Source: Mycobacterium simiae
GTDB taxonomy: Bacteria; Actinomycetota; Actinomycetes; Mycobacteriales; Mycobacteriaceae
Assembly: GCF_010727605.1 (NCBI RefSeq)
Contig: NZ_AP022568.1
Span: 5,642,001 to 5,706,000, forward strand
Length of the DNA stretch: 64,000 bases
Direction of reading: 5' to 3'
The notes beneath the pieces are model-generated. The model was not told where the DNA came from and searched no databases. It was given only the letters and a program-made list of their open reading frames with translations. A program made the position numbers and the translations under genes. Positions 34,796 through 43,858 of this stretch are shown piece by piece (the first letter of the stretch is position 1; every line of letters starts with the position of its first letter).

Positions 34796-36601
34796 ATGGG
34801 TGACACCGCGGGTTCGCGGGAGGGCTCGCAGTTCGGGCCCTACCTTTTGCGGCGGCTGGTAGGCCGCGGCGGGATGGGCGACGTCTACGAAGCCGAGGAC
34901 ACCGTACGCGAGCGCATCGTCGCGTTGAAGCTGATGTCGCAGACGCTGTCCAGCGACCCGGTTTTTCGCATCCGCATGCAGCGGGAGGCGCGCACCGCGG
35001 GACGGCTGCAGGAGCCCCACGTCGTGCCGATTCACGACTACGGCGAGATCGATGGCCAACTCTACGTCGATATGCGGCTGATCGACGGCCTGGATGCGGC
35101 CACCATCTTGAGTCGCTATGGGCCCCTGTCGCCGCCACGAGCGGTAGCCATCGTGCGCCAGATCGGTTCCGCGCTGGACGCCGCGCACGCCGCCGGCGTG
35201 ACGCATCGCGACGTCAAACCGGAGAACATCCTGATCAGCAAGGACGACTTCGCGTATCTGGTCGACTTTGGCATCGCCAGCGCCACCTCCGACGAGAAGC
35301 TGACGCAGTTCGGCACCACGGTGGGAACCTTCAAATACATGGCTCCCGAACGGTTCAGCGACGGCGACGTGACTTACCGGGCCGACATCTATGCGCTGGC
35401 CTGCGTGTTGTACGAATGCCTGACCGGAGCGCCGCCGTATAAGGGCGACCAGGTGAGCGTGATGAGCGCACATCTGCACCAGCCGATTCCACGGCCCAGC
35501 GTCACGCGTCCCGGCATCCCGGCCGCGTTCGACCGGGTGATCGCGCGCGGCATGGCCAAGGATCCGTTGGATCGCTATCCGACCTGCGGCGATCTCTCGG
35601 CAGCGGCGTACGCCGCACTGGCCACGCCTGACCAGGACCGGGCCACCGACATCCTGCAGCGCAGCCAGGCCGAGGTTCCGGCGGCCTACGCCGGCCAGTC
35701 CCCCGCCAATTTCGCGTCCGCACCGCCCGCCATGGCTGGTCAGTCGCCGGGCCCGGGCTGGCCCGCATCGCTTACCGGGTCACCGGCACCGCCGAGCGGA
35801 GCCATGCCGCAGCCGACGGGATGGCCCGGCACCCATGGCTGGGGCACCGGCGACGCGGCAAGCACGGTGACGCCCCCGTGGGGCCAGCCGGCACCCCGTC
35901 GGGTCCGCAATGCCTGGTTGTTCGTCGGCTTGGCAGCATTCGTGGTCGTAGCACTGGTCAGCGCGGTTCTCCTCGTCGCCCAACCGTGGCGCTCGTCGGG
36001 GCGATCCGAGTCGACGACGTCACCACCGGCCGCGGACGGGGTCGAGCTGCGCGTCCTCGACGACGGTGTGCTGGTGGGTAGCTCGACCGCCCCCGTCACG
36101 GTCGATATTTTCAACGAACCCATCTGTCCCCCGTGTGGCAGCTTTATCCGCTCCAACGCGGGTGACATCGAAACCGCAATCAACAACAAGAAGCTCGCGG
36201 TGCGGTATCACCTGCTGAACTTCCTCGATGACAAGTCGCACAGCAAAAACTATTCGACCCGCGCCGTCGCCGCGACCTACTGCGTTGCGGCGCAGAACGA
36301 CCCGAAGCTCTATCTCGCCTTCTACTCCGGCCTGTTTGCCAGTAACTTCCAGCCGCAGGAGGGCGCGGCCGAGGACCGAACCGATGGTGAGCTGGCCCAA
36401 CTGGCCAAGACCACCGGCGGCGACGCCACCGTGATCAACTGCATCAAAGCGGGCGAAGACGTCGCCACGGCCAGGGCGAAAGCCGAGGCCGGCGACGCGT
36501 CGCTGGCGGGGCTGAATGCAACCGGCACGCCTTTCGTCTGGGACGGCAGCAAATCGGTGAACTATCAGGACGCGACCTGGCTGACCAAGCTCCTCGGCTA
36601 A
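34796..36601 (+). CDS. pknE: Ser/Thr protein kinase PknE-type with extracytoplasmic thioredoxin-like domain
   Basis: 601 residues from the ATG at 34796, which follows GGAGG; an in-frame ATG at 34772 is possible. Kinase domain residues about 15-270: GRGGMGDVYEAED, VAGLKL-type Lys in VALKLMS, HRDVKPEN near 137, DFG near 157, and APE. A Pro/Gly/Ser juxtamembrane stretch is followed by a helix (AWLFVGLAAFVVVALVSAVL, about 372-391) and then a DsbA/DsbG-like domain with CPPC near 443. This is the PknE architecture; that kinase senses oxidative/nitrosative stress. Here it is followed convergently by an unrecognised gene. Confidence 0.93.
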   Translation: MGDTAGSREGSQFGPYLLRRLVGRGGMGDVYEAEDTVRERIVALKLMSQTLSSDPVFRIRMQREARTAGRLQEPHVVPIHDYGEIDGQLYVDMRLIDGLDAATILSRYGPLSPPRAVAIVRQIGSALDAAHAAGVTHRDVKPENILISKDDFAYLVDFGIASATSDEKLTQFGTTVGTFKYMAPERFSDGDVTYRADIYALACVLYECLTGAPPYKGDQVSVMSAHLHQPIPRPSVTRPGIPAAFDRVIARGMAKDPLDRYPTCGDLSAAAYAALATPDQDRATDILQRSQAEVPAAYAGQSPANFASAPPAMAGQSPGPGWPASLTGSPAPPSGAMPQPTGWPGTHGWGTGDAASTVTPPWGQPAPRRVRNAWLFVGLAAFVVVALVSAVLLVAQPWRSSGRSESTTSPPAADGVELRVLDDGVLVGSSTAPVTVDIFNEPICPPCGSFIRSNAGDIETAINNKKLAVRYHLLNFLDDKSHSKNYSTRAVAATYCVAAQNDPKLYLAFYSGLFASNFQPQEGAAEDRTDGELAQLAKTTGGDATVINCIKAGEDVATARAKAEAGDASLAGLNATGTPFVWDGSKSVNYQDATWLTKLLG

Positions 36602-36611
36602 CCCAGAGCGG

Positions 36612-37760
36612 TCACTGCGGCAACGGCCGGACCGGGACGCAGTCCGTGGGGTTCGGCGACATCTTGGCCGAAAGCCGTTGCAGGAGCACAAAGGGATCGC
36701 TGCTGGAGAGGTCGAGCGCGGCGAAGGTGTCCGCGTCGGCGCGCACGCTGATCAGACATGGCCGCCCCGCTTGGCCGGTGCTGGGATCCACCCGGTCAAT
36801 AACGCCATCGAAGATCACTGCATCGAGGCGGTGCGTAGCGTCGACCGCGAACGCGGCTGCCAACGCCAGCAGCGTGAGTTGGGCAATGATGCTGGCGTAC
36901 AACGCTTTTACTTGGCCGGCCGGCCGTGCGGTGGCGACCACGGTGTCGCGCGCCTTGACGTGCCGGTAGGCCTTGACCTTCGGGACGACCTCGACCCCGG
37001 GCAGCCGATATTCGATCGCCAGTTGGCGCCGGGACTGCGAGTACGTAACGGTTACGGCCGAAGCGATATTGGGCGGCAGCGGAATTGCCGACAGCGCCGC
37101 TTCGACCCGGGCCGCGATGTCGCCGCCGTCCCCCGGGTCCGGCGGCGGCGCATCGACTTCACCCGTCAGCCGCCGTAATCCCGTCCGAAGCAGCTCTCGT
37201 AGTGCGGCCACCCGGGATTCGATGTTCGCGTTCTGCCGCTCAACTTGAGCGGCGATGCCATCGAGGTCATAGATCTCCCGGTCCAGCACAACGTCTTTGG
37301 GCCATCGGCTGCGCTGCCACTCACGTCGGCGTGTGGTCTCTGCGGCGCGTTCTCTGGCGTCGGCGACCTGCATCGCCGTATACAGCGCTTTGGTGGTCTC
37401 GAGCTCTTTCAGGCGCTGTGCGTCACGGACCGGATGCCGGAGCCGGGCGAGCTGGTACTGATGACGCACCTGAGCCAGCTGGTGCTGGGCGTCGGCCACC
37501 CCGTAGTAGTGCGGCGGCGGCACGAAGTCCGCGAGTTGCGGCAACGGCTCGACGACCTGCAGGTAGTGGATGCGCATTTCACAGGCGGCACGGTCCTGGC
37601 GCGCCTTGGTGACGGTGTAGTAGGTCTGCAGCATCCGGCAGGCCGTTTTCCAGTTCTCAGTGGTCGGTGCCGAGCGCGACGGACACCGCCACAGATTCCA
37701 GAGCGCTTGGTAGGCCGCCAGCTCCGCGGCCCGTCGCTCGCGGTCGTCGAATGACGCCAT
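36612..37760 (-). CDS. Hypothetical protein, possibly related to restriction-system proteins
   Basis: 382 residues with AGGGGAGAG before the ATG. An N-terminal helical, coiled-coil-like half (residues about 1-200, rich in Arg/Gln, for example LKELETTKALYTAMQVADAR) is followed by an alpha/beta half (YSQSRRQLAIEYRLPGVEVV, PCLISVRADADTFAALDLSS). From memory, the C-terminal half resembles the region preceding the nuclease domain in actinobacterial restriction-system proteins, but no nuclease motif is seen here. Function is unknown. Confidence 0.65.
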   Translation of the reverse strand: MASFDDRERRAAELAAYQALWNLWRCPSRSAPTTENWKTACRMLQTYYTVTKARQDRAACEMRIHYLQVVEPLPQLADFVPPPHYYGVADAQHQLAQVRHQYQLARLRHPVRDAQRLKELETTKALYTAMQVADARERAAETTRRREWQRSRWPKDVVLDREIYDLDGIAAQVERQNANIESRVAALRELLRTGLRRLTGEVDAPPPDPGDGGDIAARVEAALSAIPLPPNIASAVTVTYSQSRRQLAIEYRLPGVEVVPKVKAYRHVKARDTVVATARPAGQVKALYASIIAQLTLLALAAAFAVDATHRLDAVIFDGVIDRVDPSTGQAGRPCLISVRADADTFAALDLSSSDPFVLLQRLSAKMSPNPTDCVPVRPLPQ

Positions 37761-37856
37761 GCTCTCCCCTGACCGGACTACCTCCGTAATTGAAACCTAA
37801 CCGGTCGGGGCGAGGCATGCAGCATGGCCGTTCCCACAGGAATATCCGCACCGGCT

Positions 37857-40034
37857 TCAGAGAATGTAAAGCATCTCCTGGTAGGTCGGTAGCGGCCACA
37901 AATCGTCGGCGACAACGGTTTCGAGCGTGTCCACGGCCGCGCGGACGGCGTCCATCGCTGGCAGCAGGGACTTCTGGGCATGGGTGGCCTCATCCAGTGC
38001 TGACTGCGCCGAGTGCTTGGACAGGGCCGCCGACAAGGTCGTTAGCGCCGCGGAGAGATCGTTCAGCGGCCCCGAAACGGCTTCCAGGGCAGCTGTACTG
38101 GGCTCGATACCCGCCGCTTTCATGGTGGCAACATTCTGTGCGAGCTCGGTTTGATAGCGGATCGCGGCGGGCAGGACGACCGTCGTCCCGATTTCCAACG
38201 CCAACTTCGCCTCAACCCCGATGGTCAGCGCATACTGCTCCAACCGGACTTCATAGCGGCTGTGCAGCTCACGTTCGTTGAACACGTCGTACTTGGTGAA
38301 CAGCTCGACCGCCTCCGGCTTGATCAGCTCCGGAATGGCGTCCAGCGTCGTCTTCAGGTTCGGCAGGCCGCGCTCGGCCGCCTCGATCTGCCAGTTCTCC
38401 GAGTATCCGTCCCCGTTGAACACCACCGCGCCGTGTTCGGTGATGACCTCGGTGAGCAGCTTCTGCACCGCCTTGTCGAAGTCTTCGCCATCGGCGACGG
38501 CTTGCTCGAGAGCCGTGGCCATGTAGTCGAAGGAGTCGGCCATGATCGTGTTGAGCACGATCATCGGGACCGCTACCGTCTGGCCCGAGCCCGGTGCACG
38601 GAACTCGAACCGGTTACCGGTGAAGGCGAATGGGCTGGTCCGGTTGCGGTCTCCCGCGTCGGTCGGAAGCGGGGGCAGCGTGTCTACCCCGATGATCATG
38701 GTGCCCTTGCCCTTTGACGAGGTGGCTTGCCCCTTCGCGATTTGCTCGAACACGTCGGCGAGTTGTTCGCCGAGGAAGATCGAAATGATCGCGGGCGGCG
38801 CTTCGTTGGCGCCCAGCCGGTGGTCGTTGGTCGCCGACGCGACCGACACTCGAAGCAGCCCGGCGAACTTGTGTACCGCCCGGATGACGGCCGCGCAGAA
38901 CACCAAGAATTGTGCGTTCTCATGCGGGGTGTCGCCCGGGACCAGCAGCGAACCCAGCTCCGCGTTGCCTACCGAGAAGTTGACGTGCTTGCCCGATCCG
39001 TTCACGCCCGCAAACGGCTTCTCGTGGAACAGGCATTCCATGCCGTGCTTTTTGGCCACCGTTTTGAAGATTGTCATCAGCAGTTGCTGGTGGTCCGAGG
39101 CGATGTTGGCCCGCTCGAACATCGGCGCGACCTCGAACTGGCCGGGTGCGACCTCGTTGTGCCGGGTCTTGGCCGGGATGCCGAGTTTGAATAGCTCCCG
39201 CTCGGTGTCCATCATGAAGCCCAGGACACGTTCAGGCACCGCGCCGAAGTAGTGATCGTCGAATTCCTGGCCTTTCGGCGGCTTGGCGCCGAACACCGTG
39301 CGGCCGGCGTTGATCAGGTCCGGCCGAGCCAGAAAAAAGTGCCGGTCTACCAGGAAGTATTCCTGCTCCGGCCCACAGAACGACACCACCTTGTTGAGGT
39401 CTTTGTGGCCGAACAGCGTCAGGATTCGCTCGGCGTGGATCCCCATGGCCTGCTGGCTGCGCAGCAAGGGGGTCTTGTAATCCAGCGCTTCCCCGGTCAT
39501 CGACACGAAAACCGTTGGGATGCAGAGCGTGTTGCCGTTCGGGTTTTCCAAAACGTAGGCCGGGCTAGTGACATCCCAGCCGGTGTATCCGCGTGCCTCA
39601 AAGGTGCTCCGCAACCCGCCGGACGGAAAGCTCGACGCGTCGGGCTCCCCCTGTATCAGGGTCTTGCCAGCGAACTCGGCCAGTGTCTGTCCGTCGGAGA
39701 TGGGCTCGAGAAAGCTGTCGTGCTTTTCGGCGGTCAAACCGGTCATCGGGTAGAACACGTGGGCGTAGTGGGTGGCGCCCTTCTCCAGCGCCCAGTCCTT
39801 CATAGCGACCGCGACCGTATCGGCGACCGCGGGGTCGAGTTTGGCGCCCTTCTCAATCGTGGCAATGACGGACTTGTACACGGATTTCGGCAGCCGCCGT
39901 TGCATTTCGGCTTTGGTGAAGACGTTCGAGCCGAAGACCTCGCCGGGTGTCTCTCCGGCCACGAAACTGACGGCCGGGGGGACGTATGATTCGACGTTGT
40001 TGATCGCCTGCAGGCGGACTGCGTTACCGCTCAA
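37857..40034 (-). CDS. glnN: Type III glutamine synthetase (GlnN)
   Basis: 725 residues, the size of GSIII and far longer than GSI or GSII. The TTG start is set by AGAGGAAC about 6 nt upstream. GSIII signatures: the N-terminal [21 protein letters not shown] (metal and glutamate site), [35 protein letters not shown] and [16 protein letters not shown], and the long C-terminal helical extension. It makes glutamine from glutamate, ammonia and ATP. It lacks the GSI adenylylation Tyr loop, so it would not be controlled by GlnE. The convergent neighbour is on the left; upstream is the rhomboid-like gene. Confidence 0.93.
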   Translation of the reverse strand: MSGNAVRLQAINNVESYVPPAVSFVAGETPGEVFGSNVFTKAEMQRRLPKSVYKSVIATIEKGAKLDPAVADTVAVAMKDWALEKGATHYAHVFYPMTGLTAEKHDSFLEPISDGQTLAEFAGKTLIQGEPDASSFPSGGLRSTFEARGYTGWDVTSPAYVLENPNGNTLCIPTVFVSMTGEALDYKTPLLRSQQAMGIHAERILTLFGHKDLNKVVSFCGPEQEYFLVDRHFFLARPDLINAGRTVFGAKPPKGQEFDDHYFGAVPERVLGFMMDTERELFKLGIPAKTRHNEVAPGQFEVAPMFERANIASDHQQLLMTIFKTVAKKHGMECLFHEKPFAGVNGSGKHVNFSVGNAELGSLLVPGDTPHENAQFLVFCAAVIRAVHKFAGLLRVSVASATNDHRLGANEAPPAIISIFLGEQLADVFEQIAKGQATSSKGKGTMIIGVDTLPPLPTDAGDRNRTSPFAFTGNRFEFRAPGSGQTVAVPMIVLNTIMADSFDYMATALEQAVADGEDFDKAVQKLLTEVITEHGAVVFNGDGYSENWQIEAAERGLPNLKTTLDAIPELIKPEAVELFTKYDVFNERELHSRYEVRLEQYALTIGVEAKLALEIGTTVVLPAAIRYQTELAQNVATMKAAGIEPSTAALEAVSGPLNDLSAALTTLSAALSKHSAQSALDEATHAQKSLLPAMDAVRAAVDTLETVVADDLWPLPTYQEMLYIL

Positions 40035-40188
40035 TGGAGTTCCTCTCGCTGGGCACACGTTGCGGACATCAGGGGCCTTCGCGGGCGGAAGGCGGGACCG
40101 CCCCACCTTAGGAACTTTCGATGGCAAACTTGTTACATGCGCATCAACGGTGCGCTTTTCGCGTTGCGAGCGTGCAAAGACCGGCTTG

Positions 40189-40896
40189 TCAGCTATGTCG
40201 TCGCAGCACGGCCCCCAGCAGGGCCGGGCTCAACGGGCGACCGGTGCGCCGTCGGATCGCCGGGTAGAAGCAGAGCCCGACGAGGATCGCGGTGAAGTGA
40301 CCGATCGCCGTAAAGTTCAGAACGGTAAAGTTCATCGTCAACAGCGGGGATCCGAAGACGATCAGCAGCGCACCAAGATAGCCCCAACGCCACGGCGTAG
40401 CGATGTGGTACGCCAGCACCGCCGCCACCCCGGCAAGGAAGTAACTGACGCCGATGTCACGCGCATGCACCAGACGCTCCGGCGCCTGATTCTCCTCGAT
40501 CGCCAGGTAGAGGATGCCTTCGCTGAGGTAGGTCGCCAGCACATGGGCGGTCAATCCAACTGCCAGCCAACGCACCCGGCCAAGCCAGTGTTCTGCGGGT
40601 GCGAGGATCAACGTAAAGAACACAAGGTAGGGCAACAGGTTCTTGCCGTCGATCCACAACAGGCTCGATACCAGGACGCTGATCGGGTCCGTACTCAAGT
40701 GGTAGATGTCGGTGGAGTGCCGCAGAAGTAGCCAATGCCGCTGCCGTCCCGTGAGTCCGTCCTGGATGATCGTCGTGATGAGCAGCACGGACAGCCAGCC
40801 GTAGGTGAGCGGCGCCGTCCTGATGAATCGCCATATCACCAGGGCTGTTGAAGATAGTTTCGCCTGTGCCGATGATTCAGCCATGAGCTCGATCAT
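40189..40896 (-). CDS. Rhomboid-like integral membrane protein
   Basis: About 235 residues from the ATG at 40896; ATG 40884 is an alternative and neither has a strong ribosome site. Six or seven helices. [12 protein letters not shown], the [17 protein letters not shown] segment and a late His in [12 protein letters not shown] resemble the rhomboid fold, but I do not see the GxSG catalytic Ser, so it may be an inactive relative. It could recognise membrane substrates without cleaving them. Confidence 0.65.
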   Translation of the reverse strand: MIELMAESSAQAKLSSTALVIWRFIRTAPLTYGWLSVLLITTIIQDGLTGRQRHWLLLRHSTDIYHLSTDPISVLVSSLLWIDGKNLLPYLVFFTLILAPAEHWLGRVRWLAVGLTAHVLATYLSEGILYLAIEENQAPERLVHARDIGVSYFLAGVAAVLAYHIATPWRWGYLGALLIVFGSPLLTMNFTVLNFTAIGHFTAILVGLCFYPAIRRRTGRPLSPALLGAVLRRHS

Positions 40897-41179
40897 GGCA
40901 GCATTTCGGTTGCAGCCAAAGACAATTGGGCTTTTCGCAATGGGATTCGGCACGTTGAATCGCCGCTGCCACATGTGGCGGACCGGCAGACAAGGGACAA
41001 CGATTGCCCAAACGGCCGCGCCCCCGCGGCGAGCGGGTCCGTCTCAAGACGGCAACATCTGTGCGTGTTACGTCGTGCTTCGCGCAAAGTTCGGCGTTTA
41101 ATGCTCCCAAGAGGGCGACTCCCGACCCTTTTCTCAATACAGCAGCGCGCCGCCGCCGCGGCTCGAGAAAAGGATGCCC

Positions 41180-41845
41180 ATGAAGCGCACCCCGACTGCC
41201 ATCGTTGCGGTGGTGGTGCGCGGCGTCGCCGTCACTCTCGCGGCCGCCGCGTCCGCCTCGCTTATCCTGGCCACCGTGGTCCACGCGGCCCCCGGCCCGC
41301 CGGTCCCGGACGCCGACCACGAGGCGGGCATGTACGGGGACCCCGCGGCCGCCGCGCCCTTCTGGCGCCAACAACATGCGTCGGACTGCGGAGAGATGGC
41401 CGTGGCCGATGTCGTCGGCGAAATCACCGGGCACCAGCCGACTGAGCAGCAGATCACCCTTTTGGCCGGAAAACTGCCAAATGTAACGGGTTCCGGACCG
41501 ATTTGGCACCCGCCGGGCAATACCGACATCAGGGACCTACCGCTGCTGCTGTGGCACTACTGGATCAGGGCCGACAACATCCAAACGGAAATCGCTGCGG
41601 TGCAAAGGGATCTGGCACAGCGACGCAAGGTAATCGCCCTGGTGAACGCCGAGACCATCTGGAATCGGCCGGGCAACCGCAACATCGGAAACCACTTTGT
41701 GGTTGTCACCGGCGTCGACACCAGGGCCGGGGTGGTGCATCTCAACGACAGCGGCATCTCGGCCGGCCGCGACGAGCAGGTTCCCCAAGCCGTGTTCGAG
41801 CGGGCCTGGGCACCGAACTACCGGTCCGCCGTGGTGACGAGGTGA
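41180..41845 (+). CDS. Secreted C39-like cysteine peptidase family protein
   Basis: 221 residues. GAAAAGG precedes the ATG at 41180; an ATG at 41174 also exists. A signal peptide (RTPTAIVAVVVRGVAVTLAA, ending AAPG) precedes the mature part. Cys in QHASDCGEMAVADVV, His in IGNHFVVVTGVD and Asp in HLNDSG form a plausible Cys-His-Asp triad as in papain-like C39 proteins. The role is probably exported proteolysis or transpeptidation; the substrate is unknown. Confidence 0.8.
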   Translation: MKRTPTAIVAVVVRGVAVTLAAAASASLILATVVHAAPGPPVPDADHEAGMYGDPAAAAPFWRQQHASDCGEMAVADVVGEITGHQPTEQQITLLAGKLPNVTGSGPIWHPPGNTDIRDLPLLLWHYWIRADNIQTEIAAVQRDLAQRRKVIALVNAETIWNRPGNRNIGNHFVVVTGVDTRAGVVHLNDSGISAGRDEQVPQAVFERAWAPNYRSAVVTR

Positions 41846-41857
41846 CCGAAAGTCGGT

Positions 41858-42130
41858 TCAGGTCAAGGTTTTCGTCGCCGCCAGCTCCACGGGAGCCGAT
41901 CCGCGACCGGTGGCAAGACTGCAGGACTGGGCCAGCGGCGGGCCGTAGGTAGCGGCGCCGCACTCACATTCCCAGCAGATGTGCCGGCCGCACGAACAGG
42001 GAATTGTTGCCACGATCATATGTCCCGGCAGCAGCCAATGACCACGTGCACACCGTTGTGGTGGTCTGTCCATCCATTGCGTGCGCGGGCGGCACGCCGG
42101 CGCGTCGACATGAACACTCACGAGCACCAC
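41858..42130 (-). CDS. Small cysteine-rich protein, probable zinc-binding
   Basis: 90 residues from GTG at 42130, or about 71 from an ATG at 42073; start unsettled. Cysteines pair as CARGHWLLPGHM, PCSCGRHICWECECG and QSCSLATG, giving several C-x-C/C-x2-C units and flanking His, a zinc-ribbon-like pattern. Codon use is mycobacterial. It fills most of the gap between the protease and the methyltransferase. Function unknown. Confidence 0.6.
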   Translation of the reverse strand: MVLVSVHVDAPACRPRTQWMDRPPQRCARGHWLLPGHMIVATIPCSCGRHICWECECGAATYGPPLAQSCSLATGRGSAPVELAATKTLT

Positions 42131-42219
42131 CCTCCCATTGGCTGCCGGAGCCGACCAGGGTGATGGGCGAATCGTTATGGACTCGTTGACCGTGTCGTTG
42201 TCCGCGGGTTCGCGGGTGG

Positions 42220-42978
42220 TCAGTCCTTTTCCAGGGTCACCTGGGTGACATCAATCTGGCCGGTGCGGAACGCGTTGGCCCGACCGGTCAGGAAGTGCAG
42301 GTATCGCTGGTAGACCTCTTCGGAATGCCTGGCGATGGCCTCGTCCTTGTGCGCCTCCAACGCCTCAGTCCACAGGTCGAGCGTCTTGGCGTAATGCGGC
42401 TGCAGCGTCTCGCGCAGGGTCAGCGTGAAGCCCGCTTGCTCCGCGCGCTGTTCGACCGGAGCCGGGGTCGGCACTTCGGTGATGGTGTGCAGAAACATGA
42501 CGCCGTCGTCGGGTAGCACGGCGTAGGCCATTTCGAAGAGGTCGTCGTAACGCCCGTGCTCGAACGCCCCGATCGAGACGATTCGGTCGACGGGCTCGGC
42601 GAACTCTTCCCAGCCCTGCAGCATCACCCACTTGCTGCGCTGGGTGTCCATCTCGTCGAATGACTGCTGTACGTAAGCGGCCTGGTCGCTGGACGATGTC
42701 AGCCCCACCACGTTGACGTCGTATTTCTCGATCGCGCGCCGCATCGTGGTCCCCCAGCCGCAGTCGACGTCGAGCAGCGTCATGCCCGGCTGTAGATCCA
42801 GCGACGCCAGCGCCAAATCGATCTTGGCGAGTTGGGCTTCTTCCAGCGTCATGTCGTCGCGCTCGAAATATGCGCAACTGTAAATTTGAGTCCGATCGAG
42901 GAACAACCGGAAGAAATCGTCGGACAGGTCGTAACGAACTTGCGCGTCGTCAACCCTCGGAATCATCTCCTGAGTCAT
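42220..42978 (-). CDS. Divergent mycolic-acid cyclopropane-synthase/methyltransferase paralog (internally shortened)
   Basis: 252 residues against about 287-300 in CmaA/MmaA/PcaA. AAAGG precedes the ATG at 42978. Family parts are clear: VRYDLSDDFFRLFLD, IYSCAYFERDDMTLEEAQ, VNVVGLT, GFTLTLRETLQPHYAKTL, and SEEVYQRYLHFLTG. Motif I is LLDVDCGWG, where the first glycine of DxGxGxG is Asp72. The segment corresponding to FGHERYD is shortened to HGRYD, and about 30-40 residues between LHTIT and the GFTLT strand are missing. SAM-dependent modification of mycolates is the family role; activity here is doubtful. Confidence 0.85.
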   Translation of the reverse strand: MTQEMIPRVDDAQVRYDLSDDFFRLFLDRTQIYSCAYFERDDMTLEEAQLAKIDLALASLDLQPGMTLLDVDCGWGTTMRRAIEKYDVNVVGLTSSSDQAAYVQQSFDEMDTQRSKWVMLQGWEEFAEPVDRIVSIGAFEHGRYDDLFEMAYAVLPDDGVMFLHTITEVPTPAPVEQRAEQAGFTLTLRETLQPHYAKTLDLWTEALEAHKDEAIARHSEEVYQRYLHFLTGRANAFRTGQIDVTQVTLEKD

Positions 42979-43162
42979 GAATTCTTGCCTTTCTGGACCC
43001 AGGGCCCCCCGCATGACTTCTCAAGTCTGCACATAGTTGCCCGGGCCCGCATGCGGCAAACCCGATTCGAAGGAAGTTCTCAGCATTGGGCTAGCGTCCC
43101 GGCGATGAATTTCCGACCGCCCGCGAGTCAGACCACCAAGTCAACATTGAGGAGCGGATCTC

Positions 43163-43858
43163 ATGTCACGGAGTCCTGCGGCCCTGCCGCCGATCGTCGA
43201 TCACCACACCTGGCGCACCCAACTCGACAAGTTGCGCACGCGAGAGAAGGCGGCGACGCGCGAACTCGATGCGATCGCCGCGCAGCGGCGCCGCCTGCCG
43301 ATGGTCGAGTTGCCCGATTACACGCTCGTCGGGCCCGACGGACCCATCCGCCTGGTGGAGGTGTTCGGCGGGCGATCCCAGCTCATCACCTACCACCACA
43401 TGTGGTCGGACGGCGCCGAGTGGCAGTGCGCCGGGTGCACCGGCTTCACGTCGCAGTTCACCCGGCTGGAGTTCCTCGAGAACTACGACGCCCGCTTCGT
43501 CATCGTGACCAACGGGCCGATTGAGGACGCGCTCGCCTACCGGCGCAAGGTGGGCAATCGGATGCAGTGGTATTCGTCGGCGCAGAGCCCGTTCGGGACG
43601 GACATGGACGCACCTCCGGGCGGCGGCTTTGCGGTCAACGTGTTCCTGCGCGACGGTGACACGGTGTATCGGACCTGGCACACCAACGGGCGGGGCACCG
43701 AGCAACTCAGTCACTCATTCGGGCTCATCGACGTGTTGCCGTGGGGTCGACAAGAGCAGTGGTTGGACTCGCCGGAGGGCTGGCCGTCGCGGCCCACCTA
43801 CTCGGGGTGGCTGGATTCCCCCGCCATCGCCCGCGCCTACGGAGTCGCGGAGGGCTGA
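43163..43858 (+). CDS. DUF899 family thioredoxin-like protein
   Basis: 231 residues, with GAGGAGC before the ATG. MVELPDYTLVGPDGPIRLVE, QLITYHHMWSD, and CAGCTGFTSQFTRLEF are DUF899 signatures; the family has a thioredoxin-like fold and a C-x2-C. LPWGRQEQWLDSPEGWP closes it. The last 22 nt overlap the 3' end of the convergent Fe-S gene. Function in the family is uncharacterised; a peroxide- or thiol-related role is a guess. Confidence 0.88.
   Translation: MSRSPAALPPIVDHHTWRTQLDKLRTREKAATRELDAIAAQRRRLPMVELPDYTLVGPDGPIRLVEVFGGRSQLITYHHMWSDGAEWQCAGCTGFTSQFTRLEFLENYDARFVIVTNGPIEDALAYRRKVGNRMQWYSSAQSPFGTDMDAPPGGGFAVNVFLRDGDTVYRTWHTNGRGTEQLSHSFGLIDVLPWGRQEQWLDSPEGWPSRPTYSGWLDSPAIARAYGVAEG

Noticed and set aside
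40121..40136. KstR-like box near glnN (GCAAACTTGTTACA)
   Set aside because: It has one mismatch at a fixed base of TnnAACnnGTTnnA and lies before a nitrogen gene, so it is likely chance.
40035..40190. GlnR-type site before glnN
   Set aside because: GTAAC and GAAAG occur, but the spacing is about twice the GTnAC-n6-GAAAC consensus.
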